NCBI RefSeq assembly: GCF_000150275.1
Contig: NW_002060961.1
Coordinates: forward strand, 1,264,982-1,328,981
Source: Trichoplax adhaerens
Taxonomy: Eukaryota; Placozoa; Uniplacotomia; Trichoplacea; Trichoplacidae
Direction of reading: 5' to 3'
Length of the DNA stretch: 64,000 bases
Shown: positions 13,771 through 26,916 of the stretch, piece by piece
Numbering within the stretch: position 1 is the first letter of the stretch
How the letters are laid out: each line of letters starts with the position of its first letter
Notes under the pieces: generated by a model
The model's input: only the letters and a program-made list of their open reading frames with translations
Databases searched by the model: none
What the model was told of the DNA's origin: nothing
Translations under genes and position numbers: made by a program

Positions 13771-14330
13771 TCAGACGATCGTGTAATCGTATTAGATTGG
13801 CTTAAGGACTATATTTAACTCTCGTCAGATTACGTGATTATGTTCGTATTAATGAAAGTTGCTGGTTAAGTTGTAATGTAAAAATTTGATAAAAAAAAAG
13901 GAGACATGACGATGCTTGCTGTCGTATTTTAATCTATCGTATAGTACGTCACTGCGTTATCTATGCCTCATAAAGATTATATCTAACTTAGATTAGATTA
14001 GATTAGATTAGCATTAACTAATGGATTTAGCTGGTTAACTTGTAACAACTTGTAAATTGTAGATAATGTAAAATTTGATATAAAGGGAGAGGTGACAGTA
14101 AGTCACTGTGCTATCTATGCCTCAGCATTTTCAGATGGTCGTATAATCGTATTAAAAATATATAAGGACTATATTTAATTTTCATTAGATTAAGTTAGTA
14201 TTAATGAATGCTACTGGCTAAATTAGACAAAGTAGATAAAGCCAGATTTTAGATAAAAAGGCAGATATGACAGTATATTATTGGGATATCGATGCCTCGT
14301 TCTGTTCAGATGGTCATATAATCATGTTAG
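13771..14330. repeat. Diverged tandem repeat, period about 175-180 bp
   Basis: The block TCAGATGGTCGTATAATCGT recurs in variants at 13771, 14131 and 14306. The block CTGGTTAACTTGTAA plus AAATTTGATA recurs near 13862, 14031 and 14215. The spacings of about 360 and 175 bp fit a 175-180 bp unit with one degraded copy. A small (TTAGA)n run of nearly five units sits inside at 13988-14010. Noncoding. Confidence 0.65.
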
Positions 14331-15960
14331 GATGCTACTGCAATATTACGATTTCAGTACATTTCAGCAGTTCTATGCTAAGGATATTCAATGATAGTAT
14401 ATAGTGTAGAACTGTACCCGAATGTCTTGATGAAATATGTTTTAATTACGGCCAATATGGTGAAAAGGCTCTTATGTATAGTACTATGCGTTACAAAAGT
14501 ATTTGAATAGCTCAAATTTTGAATTATCGATTGGAAACCTAAGGTTTACAATCCATGCACTACAGGTACTAAGGATAGATAACGCAGTAAGATAGTATTT
14601 AATCTATAACTGCATCAAGTAAGCCATATTGATGATTGTAAACTTGTAGTTCATGCTAAATTGCAAAGTAGGTGAGTAGTATAAATAAAGACTTATGAAA
14701 AGCTTTCAACCATTGCAGTGAAAGCATTAATTAAACAAAAACTGCAAAACAGTACAAGACGACGTTTCGCTGTTTACTGGCATTTTACCCATCATTTTGC
14801 CTCGTATTAAATCATAAATCATTCACTTGCTATTCACCTCCTACAGGTTTACTGTACGCATATATGTCAGCATAATCTATTACTATCTTTAGTTTCCATT
14901 CGCTGTTGGATTCAGCTGAATGGCGAAAAGATGATCAATATGAAATAATCCATAGTTCTAGTTCTATTGCGTTATACTTGGTTGCTTGTATTTAAGTCAA
15001 GAAATGAAATTACTTGCATACTTTTATAATTTATACGTAGCACCACTTGGCATCTTACAAATTACTGATTAATAATGTGAATGTATTACTATTATAGAGC
15101 TATTGAATAGGGAGAGATTTCCATGCTTTTCATTCATGCAGAACAAAGATTGCTATTCTCCTGCAAATTGCTATTACCCTCCGGTACAGTAGTTTACTGT
15201 TATAAATCTTGTCATGATGGCTGGCTTATTTCGATTTAAATGAAAAAGACTATTGTCATTGGGTGCTGAAGGCTACTTGAAGGCTGCAAGTAAATTTATG
15301 ATATCTAGTGAAATATAACAAAGAAAAGGAATCAATCTCAATGTCTGGATTTATTTGCCAAGCGCTATGTGCAGTATCTTGAATGACTCCTTAACATAAA
15401 TAATTTCCATTGGTGGTCTTAGTATGGGGTCCTGCATTAATATCATTTGACCTTACTAGAATAATAATAAATAACATGCTTATGAAATTACTTTTGCTCA
15501 AATTCTCTAGAGATCCTTGAATGTAATTTAGGGTAATGTGATGATAGCAATTGATTTCACTGAATGATATCACCTTTGCACGCCTTCAATAATTTTCGAT
15601 ATAATTAAAGTTACTATGATACCGGCAAAGGCTGCTTGTTTTACGCGGAGATTGGATCGTCCTCCTTACAAGGATACTATTACAGCAAAGCAGCGGAAGG
15701 CTTCAGTTGAAGGTATATATACAAGAAAAATAGTGGCAAAGGTTAGGTGCTAGAATAACAGAACATTTACATCAAGGATCATGATTACCATATTGTACCA
15801 ATAATTTAGTCTAGATCGATGATCCGACAGTTTCTAGTTACGTATTGTTTATAAATTTGACCCAAGTTGACTTTTGAATGTAAGGGGTAATAGGGCAATC
15901 ATTTTGACTGGATGTTATTCTTTTTGCTTTCAATCGTTGGGCAGATCGAAATTGCATTCA
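14331..15960. other. Intergenic upstream of the first ACADVL-like gene
   Basis: No recognisable gene. Short open frames are not conserved-looking. The last 100 bp resemble the upstream region of the second ACADVL-like gene and are listed separately. Confidence 0.45.
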
Positions 15961-15970
15961 TTTCCAAGCT

Positions 15971-16071
15971 AAAGAAAGGAAAGACTTTGCAACGAATTAC
16001 TCATCTTTGGACGGAAACTATTTTCGAATAAAAGCGCTACTGATTATTTTCTTGATCATTGGTAAGTCATC
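15971..16071 (+). promoter_or_regulatory. Upstream/5'UTR segment shared by the two tandem ACADVL-like genes
   Basis: The 100 bases before the start codon align in order with those before the gene at 23703. Both have an AAAGGAAA/AAAGAGAA-type block with a CTTT. Both have GACG(G)AAA with a following T-rich block, then GCTACTGATTATTTTCTT here against GTTACTGGCTATTTTCTT there, 20-50 bases before the ATG. Shared noncoding sequence implies that the duplication included the promoter-proximal DNA. No TATA box is clear. Confidence 0.5.
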
Positions 16072-18029
16072 ATGTTCCACTATCGGCTAAGTTCAGAAAG
16101 AATGTATAGGGTTTTTCGTTTTGCCTGTCAAAATGAATTCATGCGGACAGGATCATTAATAAAGCTATTACACCCTCTATCGACGACTGCACAACTTTTC
16201 GATAACATGAATCGAGATGATTCATTCGCTAGAGGAATATTTAGCGGCAAAGTAAAAACCAAACGATTCCATCCTTATCTTGATACATTAAATGACGAAG
16301 CGAGAGAGACATTAAGGATAATGTTAAATAATTTCGAAAAGTATTTTGCTGAAGTTCATGATGCCAAACAGAACGATACCGATGAAACTACTCTAGAAAA
16401 ACCATTTGCTATGTTTAAGGAAATTGGAGGACTGGGACTTAAAGCTCCAGAGAAATACGGTGGACTTGAGTTCAATTATGCCCAATTTAGTCGAGTGGTA
16501 GAAGTATTTGGAAAGTATGATTTATCATTTACGATTACTGCGGGTGTACATCAATCTATTGGATATCAAGGCCTTGTGTTATTTGGTACTGAAGAGCAGA
16601 AGCAAAAATATCTACCTGATCTGGCTGCAGGTAAAAAGATAGCAGCTTTTGCCCTAACGGAACCTACAGCAGGTTCAGATGCTGCTGCTTTACGGACTAA
16701 GGCAGTTCTGGATAACGATGGTAAGCATTACATATTAAATGGTAATAAATTGTGGACTACCAATGGTGGCATTGCCGGTATCATCACTGTTTTTGCACGA
16801 GTTGAACGTAGAAAAGAAGATCCTGAAGACACGGCTGAAGGCATAACAGCTTTCATTATAGAAAAAGATTTTCCTGGCGTATCCAATGGTCCTCCAGAAA
16901 AGAAAATGGGTTTGAGGTCGTGTAATACTGCAGCTCTTTATTTTGATAATGTCAAAGTTCCAGTCGAGAATGTAATAGGGAAAGTAGGAGAAGGTTTTAA
17001 AATTGCTCTGAGTATTGTCAATACTGGTCGATTTGGAATAAATGCATCTTTAGTGGGCACAACTCGGGAGTTAGTTCGCCGGGCTAGTGATCACGTCAAC
17101 ACTAGGGTTCAATTTAATCAAAAATTAATCGAATTTCAAGCGATTCAAGAAAAATTAGCCAAAATGGCCATGTTTCATTATGCGATTGAATCGATTACAC
17201 TTTTCCTTTGCAATAATATGGATGGAGGTATAACGGATATTCAGCTAGAAACCGCCATGAGTAAAATATTTACAACAGAAGCTGCTTGGTATTGTATCGA
17301 TGAATGTATTCAAGTTTTAGGTGGGAATGGATATATGAGAGATAATGACATTGAACGCCATTTACGAGATGCTCGGGTATTTCGTATTTTTGAGGGAGCT
17401 AACGATACTTTAAGATTATTTGTTGCGTCTACTGGTATTCAAGCAGCCGCTAAGAGAATGAGAGAGAGTCAGAAATCAATGAAAGACTGTGGATCGCAAG
17501 AATCAGATAAAGAGCAAGGTAATAGTGATTTAGTTGAAGCCGTTGCCACTCCTTTACGTGATTCTGCATTGAAAGTTACACAACGTGTTGAAGAATTTTC
17601 ATCAGCAGTCAAACTATTGCTACACAAGCATGGCAAAGATATTGGCAATCAGCAATTTTTATTGACACGTTTGGCTAATTCTGCTGTCGATTTATTTGCT
17701 ATGACTGCTGTACTTACTAGAGCTACTGGTGCCATTAATAAAGGCTTGGCAAGCTCTAATCACGAGCAGCTATTAGCTAAGACATTTGTAGTTGAGGTGA
17801 TTTTATAGTACAAGACTTGATTTCCTTTTTACTACTCTTTTATATCATCTGCATTTTTACAATACCATTCTTGCTTTTATTTTTACTATAGGGCTGTACA
17901 CGCGTAAAAAGAGATCTTCAAGCAATTAAAGATCCGGAAAATTTAACCACTTTTGCAGCTTTCTCTCAAATAGCAAGCGACATTAGTCAAAACGACGCCA
18001 TAGTAGCTACTCGGCCGTTAGGTTTCTAG
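16072..18029 (+). CDS. ACADVL: Very-long-chain acyl-CoA dehydrogenase-like protein, copy 1 (two exons)
   Basis: Predicted mitochondrial FAD enzyme for the first step of long-chain fatty-acid beta-oxidation. Exon 1 is 16072-17796, the donor GTGATT follows GTTGAG, the acceptor TATAG ends at 17891, and exon 2 is 17892-18029 in phase 0. The product is 620 aa. The N-terminus is rich in Arg and hydroxylated residues (targeting-like). ACAD signature 1 is ALTEPTAGSD (about 194-203). Signature 2 is QVLGGNGYMRDNDIERHLRD (414-433). The catalytic glutamate is E441 in FEGAND. Exon 2 ends in RPLGF, matching the VLCAD C-terminus NPLGF. The second C-terminal domain (about 485-620) is the VLCAD/ACAD9 type. 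It is closest to the copy at 23703. The linker after residue 455 is about 12 residues shorter than in the third copy and lacks its basic-amphipathic stretch. Met11 is a possible alternative start. ACAD9 is a less likely identity. A poly(A) signal AATAAA lies at 18258-18263. Confidence 0.9.
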
Positions 18030-21000
18030 TTGGCAATACGATTGTCCACTTTCTGATTTAGCCTATTCAGTTCTCGGATATTGTCACTAGTCGAGTACTA
18101 ATGTCTGCAACGTGCGCGCAATTACATTAATAACATGCATAAATCAATTTTAATTTACTAATGGTATTTTGTGTGCATGATTTGCTACTAAATATACGTA
18201 GTAATTAGGTTATTCGTCGATGTAAATCTCGATTGGTAATAATGGATTAGAGTTTTAAATAAACTTTATACTATAGTAAAAGTATCTGAAGCATCATCAA
18301 TTAATACTATTGCATATTGATTTATATCAGCACTAGAAATAATTCACAGTTACATAAACGAGAATAGTATTGTTTTGATCCATTTTGTTTTAAAAAATTT
18401 ATTACAAAAATAGCATCGATAAAATTAGACGACTTCGTAATTTTTACTTAGGAAAGTCACACGATAGCCCTTCAGATAATTTCATAAGAGGTAGAGAACT
18501 AACACGAATTTTCACTTTCCTTACTAATTCGTATATAAATGACTATAACATCACAGGCTAGGTAGAGGCATGCTCTAATTACAAATATCGACGTAGACGA
18601 TAGCTATTTCTTACGATAAAGTAATCAGCTGATGACAGTTAAAATGGGCCTATAAAATAAATAGATCGAGGTCAATAATCTTATCGATACCCTCATTTGC
18701 ATACGATTTATTCCAAACTTTGTTCTTAAATTATTACGCTACTATAATCATCAGTAGGATATATCATACGCAATGTATGCGATAATTCACGGCTGCATAC
18801 CGTCTGGATTTCTAAATACTACTATTGTAATGACATCTTGCTGGTAATACTTCATGCATTTGACGTAAAATATGGCCATTAAGTTCTCCTTTGTATTTGT
18901 ATAATATTACTGCTCAAAATCTTCCACCATGTACAGGTGTATAGCGTACAGTATAATTATGCTTCAAAAGTAGACTGATAACTATTTAATGATATTTACA
19001 TAATAAGAAACTTGAACTGTAAACAAGATATATTGTTCGTCTTTAAATGCTAGAAGAAATAGAAAACTTAACTAGAACTGATCTTTAAACTAAATAGGTT
19101 AAGAATCACCAGATTTAATCGAAAGTTTTCAGGGTAATAATAACATATATGGCATAATTCGCTGTTAATAAATACTGTATTTATATGTACTTCTAATATA
19201 CATTTAAAGTATAATAAAGAGTATAACATTATTTTTCATAGAGTAATTGGTTAGTTATAATAACTTGATAATGACCTTAATGTTAACTTTTATTAGATAA
19301 ATATTTAGTTAAGCGATTGATTTATTTTTATAATTTTAAATTTGGAGCTACGGTATTATTTTGTTATGATTATCACAGTAGTTAATATTAATGGATATTG
19401 GACTTTATTACTGCACAGGTAGATGAATATGTAAGGAGATAATCTTTGCATTCTATAGAATTTATAATAGTTTTCCAAATTAATATGATACGAATTTAGA
19501 GTATAGCTGATGATTGAACTTTGCTTCGGTACATGCATAGTTTATTTAGATAAGACTTTAGTTCGATTATAATTATGGATATATTGAAGCTTGTAGAATG
19601 ACTGCAGTAGGGCCTTATTACTTACCATACTATCTATTCGCTTGAGATATAACTTCCACTAGGTAAGTTTAAATCAGAAAGGATAAAAGAAGATGTAGTA
19701 GATGAAAGTACTGAATTAATTACCAATCTAATGCGAAAACTTGACTAGAAAAGAAAAAGTTAGCCCGTACGTTCTGTTATATTATGCCAGTATAAATGTT
19801 ATGAATGGGTAATGATGGCTGAGACTAGGCTATGTATCTTAGCCCGTTATATTATTTCATGTACTTTTCTTGATGTTTGACAGGATTTGAGTCTAGACGT
19901 TGAATCTTGGACCGATGAAATTTAAATTTACTATTTTCTTTTAGAAAATTTCGATTAATTTGATAGAATATTAGAGTCTAATACTATCATTTAGAACTGA
20001 TCTGGTTGAATTGACTGCATGTTAAACGATGTAATTGAAAAGTTTCCGCCTATTGAGGTCGTAGAGTATAGAAAGGGCATTACTTTGCTAGTGGGTGTGT
20101 ACTGTGAAGAGCTTAGAACATTCGAAGTTTATGATAATCATAGGTAGAAAATAGGAACAGATAAACCCAGCCTAATTTTGATTCAGATAATTAAACTGTA
20201 AATTATAATATGGATCAATTAAATATCTGAATTTGACTAGAAATGAAGAAAGAGATTAATTGGATAAATATATGCTTTATGTTACCATCGGTGTGATATA
20301 CTTGGCAATTAGGCCACTCTTACTTAGAAGAAATTTGGAATGCGATTGCTATGTGATCTTATATCACTTCAATGGATCCCTGATAACTAATAGTAAAGGG
20401 CTATTTAATTAGCTAAACAAGGCCAAGAAATGGCCTAGGTTAATGGAATGGCCAAAATAGACATTCATATCATCTAAATAGGGTCAGCCCATGGGGCAAG
20501 GTTATATTATCAAATATTTGTATAGAATATTTCATAATTAATTAACAGTAAACTATCTTCTTAATTTCCACGGCCTTGGAGTTACAAAGGTTGATGGCCG
20601 TGTGAACCATTTAGAGAGCTAGAAAGAGACCAACCATATTCTAGAACTGATATCATAGGCTACTAGAACAGACCACATACTAGGCCATGAATTACAGTAG
20701 AAAATGATACTTATTTATCTAGACAATTCGCGTAGACTGCTAGAAAGCTCCACCTACTAGATCATGGTTTACTCAAATAGCATTTGACGATAGGAGGTCA
20801 CAATATCCGATCGATCAAGTCAAGTGCCAGTCTAGAAGTTTATATAGACAAAACATATACTACTCCTGAAAGAGCCTAAAATTGAACTTTATACCTATGG
20901 TGTATAGCGTTTTATTCAATAAAAATGATTTCACATATGATAAGATAATTAATTAGTCATTTCAATTCAACAGTCGACTACAAAACTGCAAGCTTGAACC

Positions 21001-21919
21001 GTGCAATAAAAGTACAAATACGAGTATATACAGGCCGTATATTATACGGGAAGTATAACGAGCGTGAATGAGTTCTACTGCATTACTAATTTTGAGGTAA
21101 AAGTTGCTCCGGCAGGATAAGATTTTCAACTGATATTTGAATATTATGAGTGATTATTTATTTAGTAAATCCTTCGACTATTTGGCGAACTTAAGGGGCA
21201 TGTTTATTATTGAATTGCTATCATTACGGCACCATAGCTTTTTAATAAAGTCGGCAAATGCTATAATAATAAGAAGGAATGAACGGCGGCCTTAATTTAA
21301 GGGTATCACTAAATAATAATTCTAGCTAGTCTAATCAATGCATATAGGAGTGATATTTTATTTATAACCTCTTCTACTTATCTCCAATTTTAAGCTTTTT
21401 GGCAATTTTGCTGTCATCATTATGAATTGGCTACCATTGCAATTAACTTATATGATGTACTAGTGTCGCACACCACTAGTGACAAAGTAGTCTACACACC
21501 CTAATCCTTGCGGAGAACGCCACTTACTGACATAAAGAGGCGAAATTAGCTATATCACCAAATAATTTAGTTCCAATGACCGAATGCTATAGTATAAATA
21601 TAGCGTCACAGATAGTGTAGACGAGGTAGTCAGAGATTTACTACCATTTATTATTACTGAAAGAATCTTGACATCCAAGATTATAGTCTTTACAATTCAA
21701 TAGCAATTGATAAACTAGTTGGCTATCTAACCGACTAACTAACTAAAAAGTGATCTTCAGGCACCAGCCTTTTATAGTCTCGTCAGAAACTCCTGGTGCA
21801 CATAAAATAAAACTATCCTTTTAAAGTTACGCATCGTAACAACTAGATTAATTAAAATTTAAACCATAGATATGTTCTATTACTTGACTTTAAATGTTAT
21901 AACAAATAGATAAACTCCA
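18030..21919. other. Intergenic between tandem ACADVL-like genes, nothing recognised
   Basis: AT-rich sequence without conserved-looking frames. It includes the putative 3' UTR and AATAAA (18258-18263) of the upstream gene. Confidence 0.45.
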
Positions 21920-21979
21920 TCAAATCTGATCTAAAGATTGAACACTTAAAGATATACAGTGTGAGATGTGCATGAAAGC

Positions 21980-22420
21980 TTTTCCTGGTAACAAGAACGC
22001 GGGCATTATCGACATTGGCCATAACATATATTCACTACTAATGTTTAAAGTAATCGACGGCTTAAAATGATATGAAATTATCTTACATATTAAATGATGA
22101 TTGATTTTGATAATTGATGCAATTAATCTCTTAATAGCGATACCAGAAGTAGCAGCAACTATCAAGGTGCAATGATTGAGTTTTGTAATTACCCCCTAAT
22201 TGCAACATACCAGCCATCACCCTATCATTACTTGCTTATTAAGAATAGCGACTAGTTTACATTTTCTCGTGTTTCCCTTAGTATTGCTAGTGCACTTTCT
22301 ACATACATTAATGTTGTAAAAAGCTGAAATGACAACACAAGGTTTAATACTGTATTTGAGTTCTTGGAATGCCTTTAATTTAACTAGCATAATAGTAATG
22401 TTGGTAAATATTAGATGCAC
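21980..22420 (+). pseudogene. Possible relic of a class A (rhodopsin-like) GPCR
   Basis: Plus-strand frames, broken by several stops and frame changes, give three hydrophobic patches in the right order. The first is a TM3/ICL2-like stretch LSTLAITYIHY (cf. LTxxAIxxDRY, near 22010-22040). The second is a TM4-like stretch AINLLIAIPEVAATI (near 22120). The third is TM6-TM7-like: TSLHFLVFPLVLLVHFL, then LYLSSWNAFNLTSIIVML (22250-22400), where NLTSI sits at the NPxxY position. The TM5 part is missing. The similarity is by eye only, and chance hydrophobic AT-rich sequence is a real alternative. Confidence 0.25.
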
Positions 22421-23560
22421 TTGAACATATCAATAGCACCTGATCCACTAATCCGATTTTAAACGTCCTGCAATACTACATTGCCCTTAAAGCTGATATT
22501 CATAGCAAATGCTATCAAGATTGATGTTTCTTATTGGTACGGTATTACATGGATGCTTTTAACTTTAGGTACTAATAGTATGTAGGATTCGAGTGATGCT
22601 GTAATCCAATCTCTGCAAATATTGATTTGCCAATTGAAATATTGACAATATCTATGGGGAATTCAAACTAAAAGTAATTTATAGTGTAGTGTAAATGATT
22701 GCCTCTTGTAATAAAATTGTAGAATTAAACGTACTGCAATCAAACATTTCGGTGTACTTAATACTCAGGAAACTGTTTCATCAATGTAAAATATACGGAG
22801 CAAGCAATTACTGACAGTAAAGAAATGAAATAAGAGATTGTTTTTCCTGAAAAGGTGTTGGCAAACTTACTGCTAACAATTTACTCATAATGAACATATG
22901 GCATTTGAAAGCAAAACTATTGTCAATAATATCATGGCTTGACTATAAAGATTAAAGATTTATCGTTGAGTTCGTTGACGACATCAAGTAGAAACGAAAG
23001 AATATTAACATATTTACAATTTAACCGCTGCCTGTCGTGTATAGGATGTAAACTAGTAAATATTAAAACTATTTCTCACAGAATCAATACTTTGAGTGAT
23101 ATTCAAGAAACGGAATTACTTGATTGCTCTGGAATGGAACCCCAATGATGCAGCAATACTTTGAAACCTATGTCTGCGTTTTTGAACAGCCAATGGCTAT
23201 AAAAGTAATTTATACAAATATGTCCATTTTTGAATAAAACAATATCCTATTTTTGGCTTCAGGGCTATTTCTGGTAAACTGCATTGTTTGCTTACAAATT
23301 TAGTTCGATTGATTCTAGAATGCAAGCGGCGATGATTCAAAAGGACCCAATGACATAACAATAAATAGCGATGAGAAAAATGAGACAAATGCCTTAATTC
23401 TTTAACATAAATAATATCTTATTATAGATTCGCGACTACTTTTAGAAAATCATATTGTTTCTAAATTTGATCTAATTTAGTATGAACTATTTACGATGAT
23501 ACGATAGAACACTTTACTATCTTTTTAGTTTTCATTCTAACGGGGCAAACTGATCTACAC
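22421..23560. other. Intergenic, nothing recognised
   Basis: Sequence between the possible GPCR relic and the second ACADVL-like gene. An open frame of 69 codons at 22939-23148 has no recognisable domain. Confidence 0.4.
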
Positions 23561-23565
23561 GTTTC

Positions 23566-23702
23566 AGAAAGAGAAGCGCTTTCAACTACTCGAGATTCAT
23601 TACTAACTTATTACTAACTTATTCTTCGACGAAAATTGTTTTATATTCACGGTTACTGGCTATTTTCTTCGTCATTTGTAATTCTTTACGATCAATTGCT
23701 GA
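23566..23702 (+). promoter_or_regulatory. Upstream/5'UTR segment shared with ACADVL-like copy 1
   Basis: Aligns with 15971-16071, as described there. This copy has an extra short tandem repeat of TTACTAACTTA (about 23600-23625). It also has about 20 more bases between the GGCTATTTTCTT block and the ATG. Confidence 0.5.
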
Positions 23703-25652
23703 ATGAACTCAGTAAGAATGAATAAATTTTATCGTTCTGTTTGTCAATGCCGCCATTTGCCAAGGCAATTATTGGCCAAACCTTTGCGTCTTCTATCGAC
23801 AACACAGAATTTACGTTACAAGGATCAGAGTGATACATTCACTAGAGGAATATTTAGCGGTAAACTTAAACTTAATCAACTATTTCCTTATCCAGATGCC
23901 TTAAATGATGAATCGAAAGAAACATTAAAGATCATGTTGGATCCATTTGAAAAATACTTTTCTGAAGTTCACGATGCCAAACAGAATGATATCGCTGAGA
24001 CCACATTAGAAAAAGCTTTTTCTGTATTTAAAGAAATTGGAGGAATGGGATTTCTAGCTCCAGAGCAATACGGCGGACTAGGACTTAAGAATACACAATA
24101 TGCTCGCATATTAGAAATATTTGGAAAATACGATTTATCATTCAGTGTCACCGTAGGTGGACATCAATCGATTGGATATAAAGGTCTTGTACTATTTGGC
24201 ACCGATGAACAGAAGCAAAAGTATCTACCTGATCTAGCTACGGGTAAAAAGATAGCAGCTTTTTGCCTAACGGAACCTATGGCGGGCTCAGATGCTGCTT
24301 CTCTACGAACTAAAGCAGTTCTTGATGACGATGGTAAACATTATATATTAAATGGTAATAAAATATGGATTACTAATGGTGGCTTTGCGGATATCATGAC
24401 TGTTTTCGCTCGAGTTGTACGTAGAAAAGAAGATTCCGATGAGACTACTGAAGGCATAACAGCTTTTATTGTAGAAAGAGATTTTCCCGGTGTGACAAGC
24501 GGTCCAGCGGAAAAGAAAATGGGATTAAAATCGTCTAATACTGCGTCTATTTATTTTGATAATGTCAAAGTTCCGGTCGAGAATATGATAGGAAAAGTTG
24601 GAGAAGGATTTAAAGTTGCTATGAATATACTTAATAACGGTCGATTTGGATTAATTGCAGTATCATCAGGATTAATTAGGATGTTAGTTAGCAAAACTAG
24701 CGAGCACGCTAACAATCGGATTCAATTTAATCAAAAATTAATCGAATTTCAAGTAGTTCAAGAAAAACTAGCCAAAATGGCCATGGCTCATTACGCAGTT
24801 GAATCGATTGCTTACATTCTTTGCAATAACATGGATCGAGGTATAACCAATTTTCAGCTCGAAGCCTCAATGAGTAAAATATTTGCAACAGAAGCGGCAT
24901 GGCACTGTTGCGATGAATGTATTCAAGTTTTAGGTGGAAATGGATATATGAGAGATAATGAAATTGAACGCCATCTACGAGATATTCGGGTATATCGTAT
25001 TTTTGAGGGAGCCAACGATACTTTAAGAGTACATATTGCGTCTGATGGTATCTATTCTGCCGCTAAGAATATGAGAGAGAATCAGAAATTACTAAATGAG
25101 TTTGGATCTCAAAAATCGGTTACAGAGCCTCATGGCAAAAAATTAATTGAAGCTGTTGCCCCTTCTTTACGTGATTCTGCAATAAAAGTAACAGGATGCG
25201 TTGAAGAGTTTGCATCAGCAGTACGAATTTTACTACTTAAGCATGGCAAGAATATTGGCAATCAACAATTTTTGTTGACACGTTTGGCAGATACCGCAAT
25301 CGATTTATATGTCATGACTGCTGTACTAGCAAGAGCTACCAGCGCTATTAATCAGGGCTTGTCGACTTCAAATCATGAACAACTATTAGCGACTACATAT
25401 GTAACTGAGGTTAGCGCAGATTGCATTACCGGTTCTTCATGCTGTTTTAAGTTAAGATATTAGTTTTATTAAAATTTTCCTATCCTCATTTTGGCAATTG
25501 TAACGTTATTTCAGGGCTGTAGCCGCGTAGAAAGAAATCTTCTAAAAGTTAAAAATCCCGAAAATTTGACGACTTATGCAGCTTTTACTCAAATTGCCAG
25601 CGAAGTTAGTCAAGACGATACCGTAGTAACCGCTCGTCCGTTAGGTTTCTAG
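23703..25652 (+). CDS. ACADVL: Very-long-chain acyl-CoA dehydrogenase-like protein, copy 2 (two exons)
   Basis: Exon 1 is 23703-25409, the donor GTTAGC follows ACTGAG, the acceptor TTTCAG ends at 25514, and exon 2 is 25515-25652 in phase 0. The product is 614 aa. The N-terminus has many Arg and Leu and no early acidic residues (RSVCQCRHLPRQLLAKPLRL), as expected for a mitochondrial presequence. Signature 1 is CLTEPMAGSD (about 188-197), signature 2 is QVLGGNGYMRDNEIERHLRD, and the catalytic glutamate is E435 in FEGAND. It ends in RPLGF. Together with copy 1 it has a 33-residue linker before the last domain, against 45 in copy 3, and no basic-amphipathic segment there. The same strand, the same single intron position and the related upstream DNA mark it as a tandem duplicate of copy 1. 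Met6 is an alternative start. Expected role: acyl-CoA to trans-2-enoyl-CoA, with electrons passed to ETF. Confidence 0.92.
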
Positions 25653-26893
25653 TTGACAGTGTAATTGTCCATTATATATTATATTCGTACATTTATTGCA
25701 CAGCACATTTTTAAATTTCGCCGGTAGTTTGGTGCTAAAGTGTACTACCCATAAAATTTGATGGAGTAAAAGGAGCTTGGTTATTCGTATCAATCTGATG
25801 CATTCCCTATCGTCATAGTTTGCTTGTACAGTGACAAAAAATACGCTTGAAAAGTTCTTGTACAATATATATCATTTTTAATATGGGTGAAATAACTTTA
25901 CGTTAGAATATCGTAATTTTCCTGAAAATTAGTGTTGCTCTCTTAATATTTCCCACTACATTATATTATCATACAATAACTACGTCAAATACTGTAATAG
26001 TAATCATGTCAGAATCATAAACATTAGATCAGTATGATATAATGTAAGTGCCGTGCAATAGGCTGTAGCTCTAGTGAGGAATTGATCACATCTGACTACA
26101 ATGCATGGTCAAAGAGCGACAAATTAGTTTTTTGTCCTACCTTAACATGCTATGCCTGAAGTCACTTTTAAAGTAATAAAGCCATGATTTCTCTGTATTT
26201 ACTTAGTTGTCGATTAAAAATAATATAGTCTATTTATATGAGTACAAAACTACATGACAGAAGGTAAAATTTAATTGTTTGGTTATCAAAAATATTTTGT
26301 CCACTCATTGGAACGAAACAATACTAGGTGAATCTGTTGATCAAGCAATTTAGATGATCGCCTTCGAATTTTTATATCTGAAGGTCCATCTTGGTTGAAT
26401 AGCAACACACGATATAGAACGTTTTATACAGTTGAGTTTGGATTTTTGATTTCAATTTCCCGTTAATGAATAGATTTGGTTCGATGCCATAGATGGCACT
26501 AGACGTAGAATTTCTGTCCACTGTATATTTTCTACACATGTCTGAACGATTACTATGGCTTCTAAAATGAGTCAATTATGTTAATGAATAAATTTTCGAA
26601 CTTCGTTCTCAATAGTTTTGTTTTAAATCAAATTCAATTAAGTCTGATCCATTTAGAGATAGTTATTCTAATATTAATGATTTGATCAGCATTGTATCAG
26701 GCTTTTCCCTAAATTTATCCACAGTACAACACTTACTCCTGATGGTCTCCCTGTAGTAATTTCAGCAAAGTACAACAGTAAATGTGTTAACAGTTCTTCA
26801 TTCATTTAAAGTAAGCTTTCGCTGTATATCGTCAATTCGATTGCTATCGTCAGGTGTTCATAGTAAAGTACACATTTCTGCCAGACTTTAAAG

Positions 26894-26916
26894 CCAAATT
26901 TTGTTACAAAATTTGG
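26894..26916. repeat. Perfect 11-bp-arm palindrome
   Basis: CCAAATTTTGT and ACAAAATTTGG flank a single T. The arms are perfect reverse complements. The flanking bases do not extend the pairing. Confidence 0.8.
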
